Below are positions 62,673-64,000 of a DNA stretch of 64,000 bases, one piece after another. A model generated the notes under the pieces. The model saw nothing but the letters and a program-made list of their open reading frames with translations. It was not told the origin of the DNA and searched no databases. Within the stretch, counting starts at the first letter, position 1, and each line of letters opens with the position of its first letter. Source of the DNA: Methanocella_A sp963769045. Lineage in GTDB: Archaea; Halobacteriota; Methanocellia; Methanocellales; Methanocellaceae. Position numbers and translations under genes: made by a program. The stretch spans positions 62,001 to 126,000 of the forward strand of contig CAVYKK010000028.1 of assembly GCA_963769045.1 (NCBI GenBank), in the 5' to 3' direction.

Positions 62673-63229
62673 CGCATTTTATTTCTTATGATCACCAGTG
62701 CCAATAGCAGGATTAATAGTATGGCAAGACCGATCGCAAAGCTCAGCATCCTGACTGTTCCACTGTTATCGCCAGGCGGATTGATCGTTACTTCAGTACC
62801 ATTTTTTATGATCCCGAGCGCAATGCATTCGCTGTCGTTTAACGGCGTAACCTCAGTATTTTTTTCCAGAAGCTTCACCCATATTACGCTATTATTAATG
62901 CCTTTACTATCGTGAAACTCAAGAAATACCAGCTCTTTCGGATAGTCTTTTTCCGGTAACAGGTAAACGAAGTAATAGCTTTGATTGAAGTCGCAGGCAG
63001 GGCGCTCGTAAAAATATCCCAGCCCGTAGGCATCGATAAAAGCCTTGACATCGGGATCATATAATGCGCCGAAGTGCCGCATATCAAAAATATCGTGTAT
63101 ATCGCCGCCTATGGAAGGATACGGTTGATCATTATCGACCGGCAGATCGGTCGTGTTGTTAGAAGCGCGGGCAGTACCGACGAGGATAAGAAACGATATT
63201 AGAAGAATAAAAAATAAATAATTTTTCAA
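62666..63229 (-). CDS. Membrane-anchored extracytoplasmic partner protein, copy 2
   Basis: 187 residues: signal peptide (MKNYLFFILLISFLILVG to ARA), an extracytoplasmic domain with AFIDAYGLGYFYERPACD and YYFVYLLPEKDY, then a C-terminal helix (LSFAIGLAILLILLLALVII). The layout matches 60884-61516. It starts 14 nt after the transglutaminase-like gene, so they are co-transcribed. Confidence 0.7.
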   Translation of the reverse strand: MKNYLFFILLISFLILVGTARASNNTTDLPVDNDQPYPSIGGDIHDIFDMRHFGALYDPDVKAFIDAYGLGYFYERPACDFNQSYYFVYLLPEKDYPKELVFLEFHDSKGINNSVIWVKLLEKNTEVTPLNDSECIALGIIKNGTEVTINPPGDNSGTVRMLSFAIGLAILLILLLALVIIRNKMRW

Positions 63230-63243
63230 ATAATTGCCCCTCC

Positions 63244-64000
63244 TTAATTATATGCAGCCGGCTCACCCATATCTGTTATTATCCAGAAATCGTTCCATGG
63301 ATCGAGTAACATATCACCATATGGGTCGCTCGAGACTACGGAGTCGTCTGCATAGCACATATTGTATAGGTGAACCTGAGTATATCCCAAGGCTTTGTAG
63401 TATCCGGGGCCATTGTACACGTTCGCTACCTGATCTGCATGAATCCAGTTCGTGCCGTCCCATATTTCAGAAATGGCGTGCCCTTTCATTTGTCCCAGCG
63501 TATTCCTGTACGTCATCGTATAGTATCTGGCGGGGATATGAAGAGCCCGTTCGTATGATACGAAGAGAGCGGCATACTCGGTACAATCGCCGAAATATCC
63601 GTTGCACAGGAGATACAAATCCGATGCCGCGCTATGGTAGTATGGCTCAGTTTGAAATAAATCGTAGCTCATGTGTTGACAGACATATGTATTGATCTGG
63701 CTCGATGTCGCATAGGGCGCATAGGTATTATCTCCGGCCGTGGCGGCATCCATTAATATCGTGTAGTTATACGGATGGTTTAAGTCACTGGTCGCTAAGT
63801 TTACTCCACCATCCACATCGGCTAGGTGGCTGGCATCGTTATTGTATACCTCGATACCATCGGTCGGCAGCTGGACCAAATGTGTCGTGATGCTGCCAGG
63901 ATCAACCCGAACCTCGGCATATATCGGCTTCTTTCCCACGGAACTGACGCCGCTGATGGCTTGGAACGGCACCGATATGGTCGTAGTCGCGTAGGGAGCG
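63244..64000 (-). CDS. Transglutaminase-like protein, copy 2, running off the window
   Basis: At least 251 residues; the frame is open to position 64000. The visible end of the beta domain (SVGKKPIYAEVRVDPG) is followed by a transglutaminase-like core with Cys in NGYFGDCTEYAALFVSY, His in MKGHAISEIWDGTNW and Asp in WIHADQV. Transglutaminase-like archaeal proteins are often proteases or cross-linkers; the activity here is unknown. It is the first visible gene of cassette 2 and clearly homologous to 61494-62476. Confidence 0.72.
   Translation of the reverse strand, partial: APYATTTISVPFQAISGVSSVGKKPIYAEVRVDPGSITTHLVQLPTDGIEVYNNDASHLADVDGGVNLATSDLNHPYNYTILMDAATAGDNTYAPYATSSQINTYVCQHMSYDLFQTEPYYHSAASDLYLLCNGYFGDCTEYAALFVSYERALHIPARYYTMTYRNTLGQMKGHAISEIWDGTNWIHADQVANVYNGPGYYKALGYTQVHLYNMCYADDSVVSSDPYGDMLLDPWNDFWIITDMGEPAAYN

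Noticed and set aside
1..64000. tRNA, rRNA or transposase genes
   Set aside because: No T-loop-like GGTTCRAAYCC pattern with a matching acceptor stem, no rRNA-like stretch and no transposase or integrase motif was seen by eye; a covariance search would settle the tRNA question.

Overview
The window reads as chromosomal DNA of a GC-rich methanogenic euryarchaeon. Evidence: an archaeal rps17e-dapA-dapB operon, RadB, archaeal aspartate-semialdehyde dehydrogenase and tRNase Z, a two-subunit pyruvate carboxylase (PycB/PycA), methanogenesis marker protein 8, an archaeal His-type signal peptidase, and TATA/BRE-like promoters. Gene content suggests the Methanocellales/Methanosarcinia neighbourhood; this is inference, as no rRNA or mcr gene is present. 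I saw no rRNA, tRNA, CRISPR array or transposase.

Layout. 0.1-5.7 kb: a glycine-rich secreted protein and three overlapping polytopic glycosyltransferase-like genes. 6-11.9 kb: NERD protein, YdeI-like protein, RadB, a membrane protein, a RuvC-fold protein. 12.3-15.5 kb: anaerobic ribonucleotide reductase NrdD and activase NrdG behind a NrdR-box-like site. 16.6-20.9 kb: a UPF0200/UPF0201 fusion, a TIM-barrel sugar isomerase read in frame into a broken MFS transporter, and an intact MFS paralogue. 23.2-27.0 kb: a gene graveyard (debranching glucosidase, glucose dehydrogenase with an internal deletion, FNR-type reductase). 27.2-33.9 kb: tRNase Z, Asd, ferredoxin, marker protein 8 with a duplicated C-terminal domain, an HTH regulator, a radical SAM protein. 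34.5-47.7 kb: ThiI, two chagasin-type protease inhibitors, dapB-dapA-rps17e, an ABC exporter, a short threonyl-tRNA synthetase, a 2-hydroxyacid dehydrogenase, a CocE-type hydrolase, a nucleotidyltransferase, CutA. 47.8-53.1 kb: site-2 protease, a repeat-packed gap, a flavodoxin-ferredoxin protein, two more glycine-rich secreted proteins. 53.4-57.3 kb: pycB and pycA, the latter fused to biotin-protein ligase. 57.4-59.0 kb: an AT-rich XRE-ImmA/DUF4411 pair, probably acquired. 59-64 kb: signal peptidase and a tandemly duplicated cassette of a transglutaminase-like protein plus a membrane-anchored partner.

Recurring themes. (1) At least nine intergenic loci carry imperfect inverted repeats of about 30-140 bp, most of them built of 9-nt units (CACAAAGGC, CGTCAACGA, CGCCAAG and CGCAGAG types), often starting at a stop codon. 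(2) Single-base frameshifts cluster between 10 and 33 kb, including in conserved genes, and are almost absent from 33.5 to 57 kb; sequence error and real decay cannot be separated without reads, except for glucose dehydrogenase, where a large internal deletion is evident. (3) The same 14-bp palindrome lies in the promoters of marker protein 8 and of the nearby HTH gene, suggesting a local regulatory circuit.
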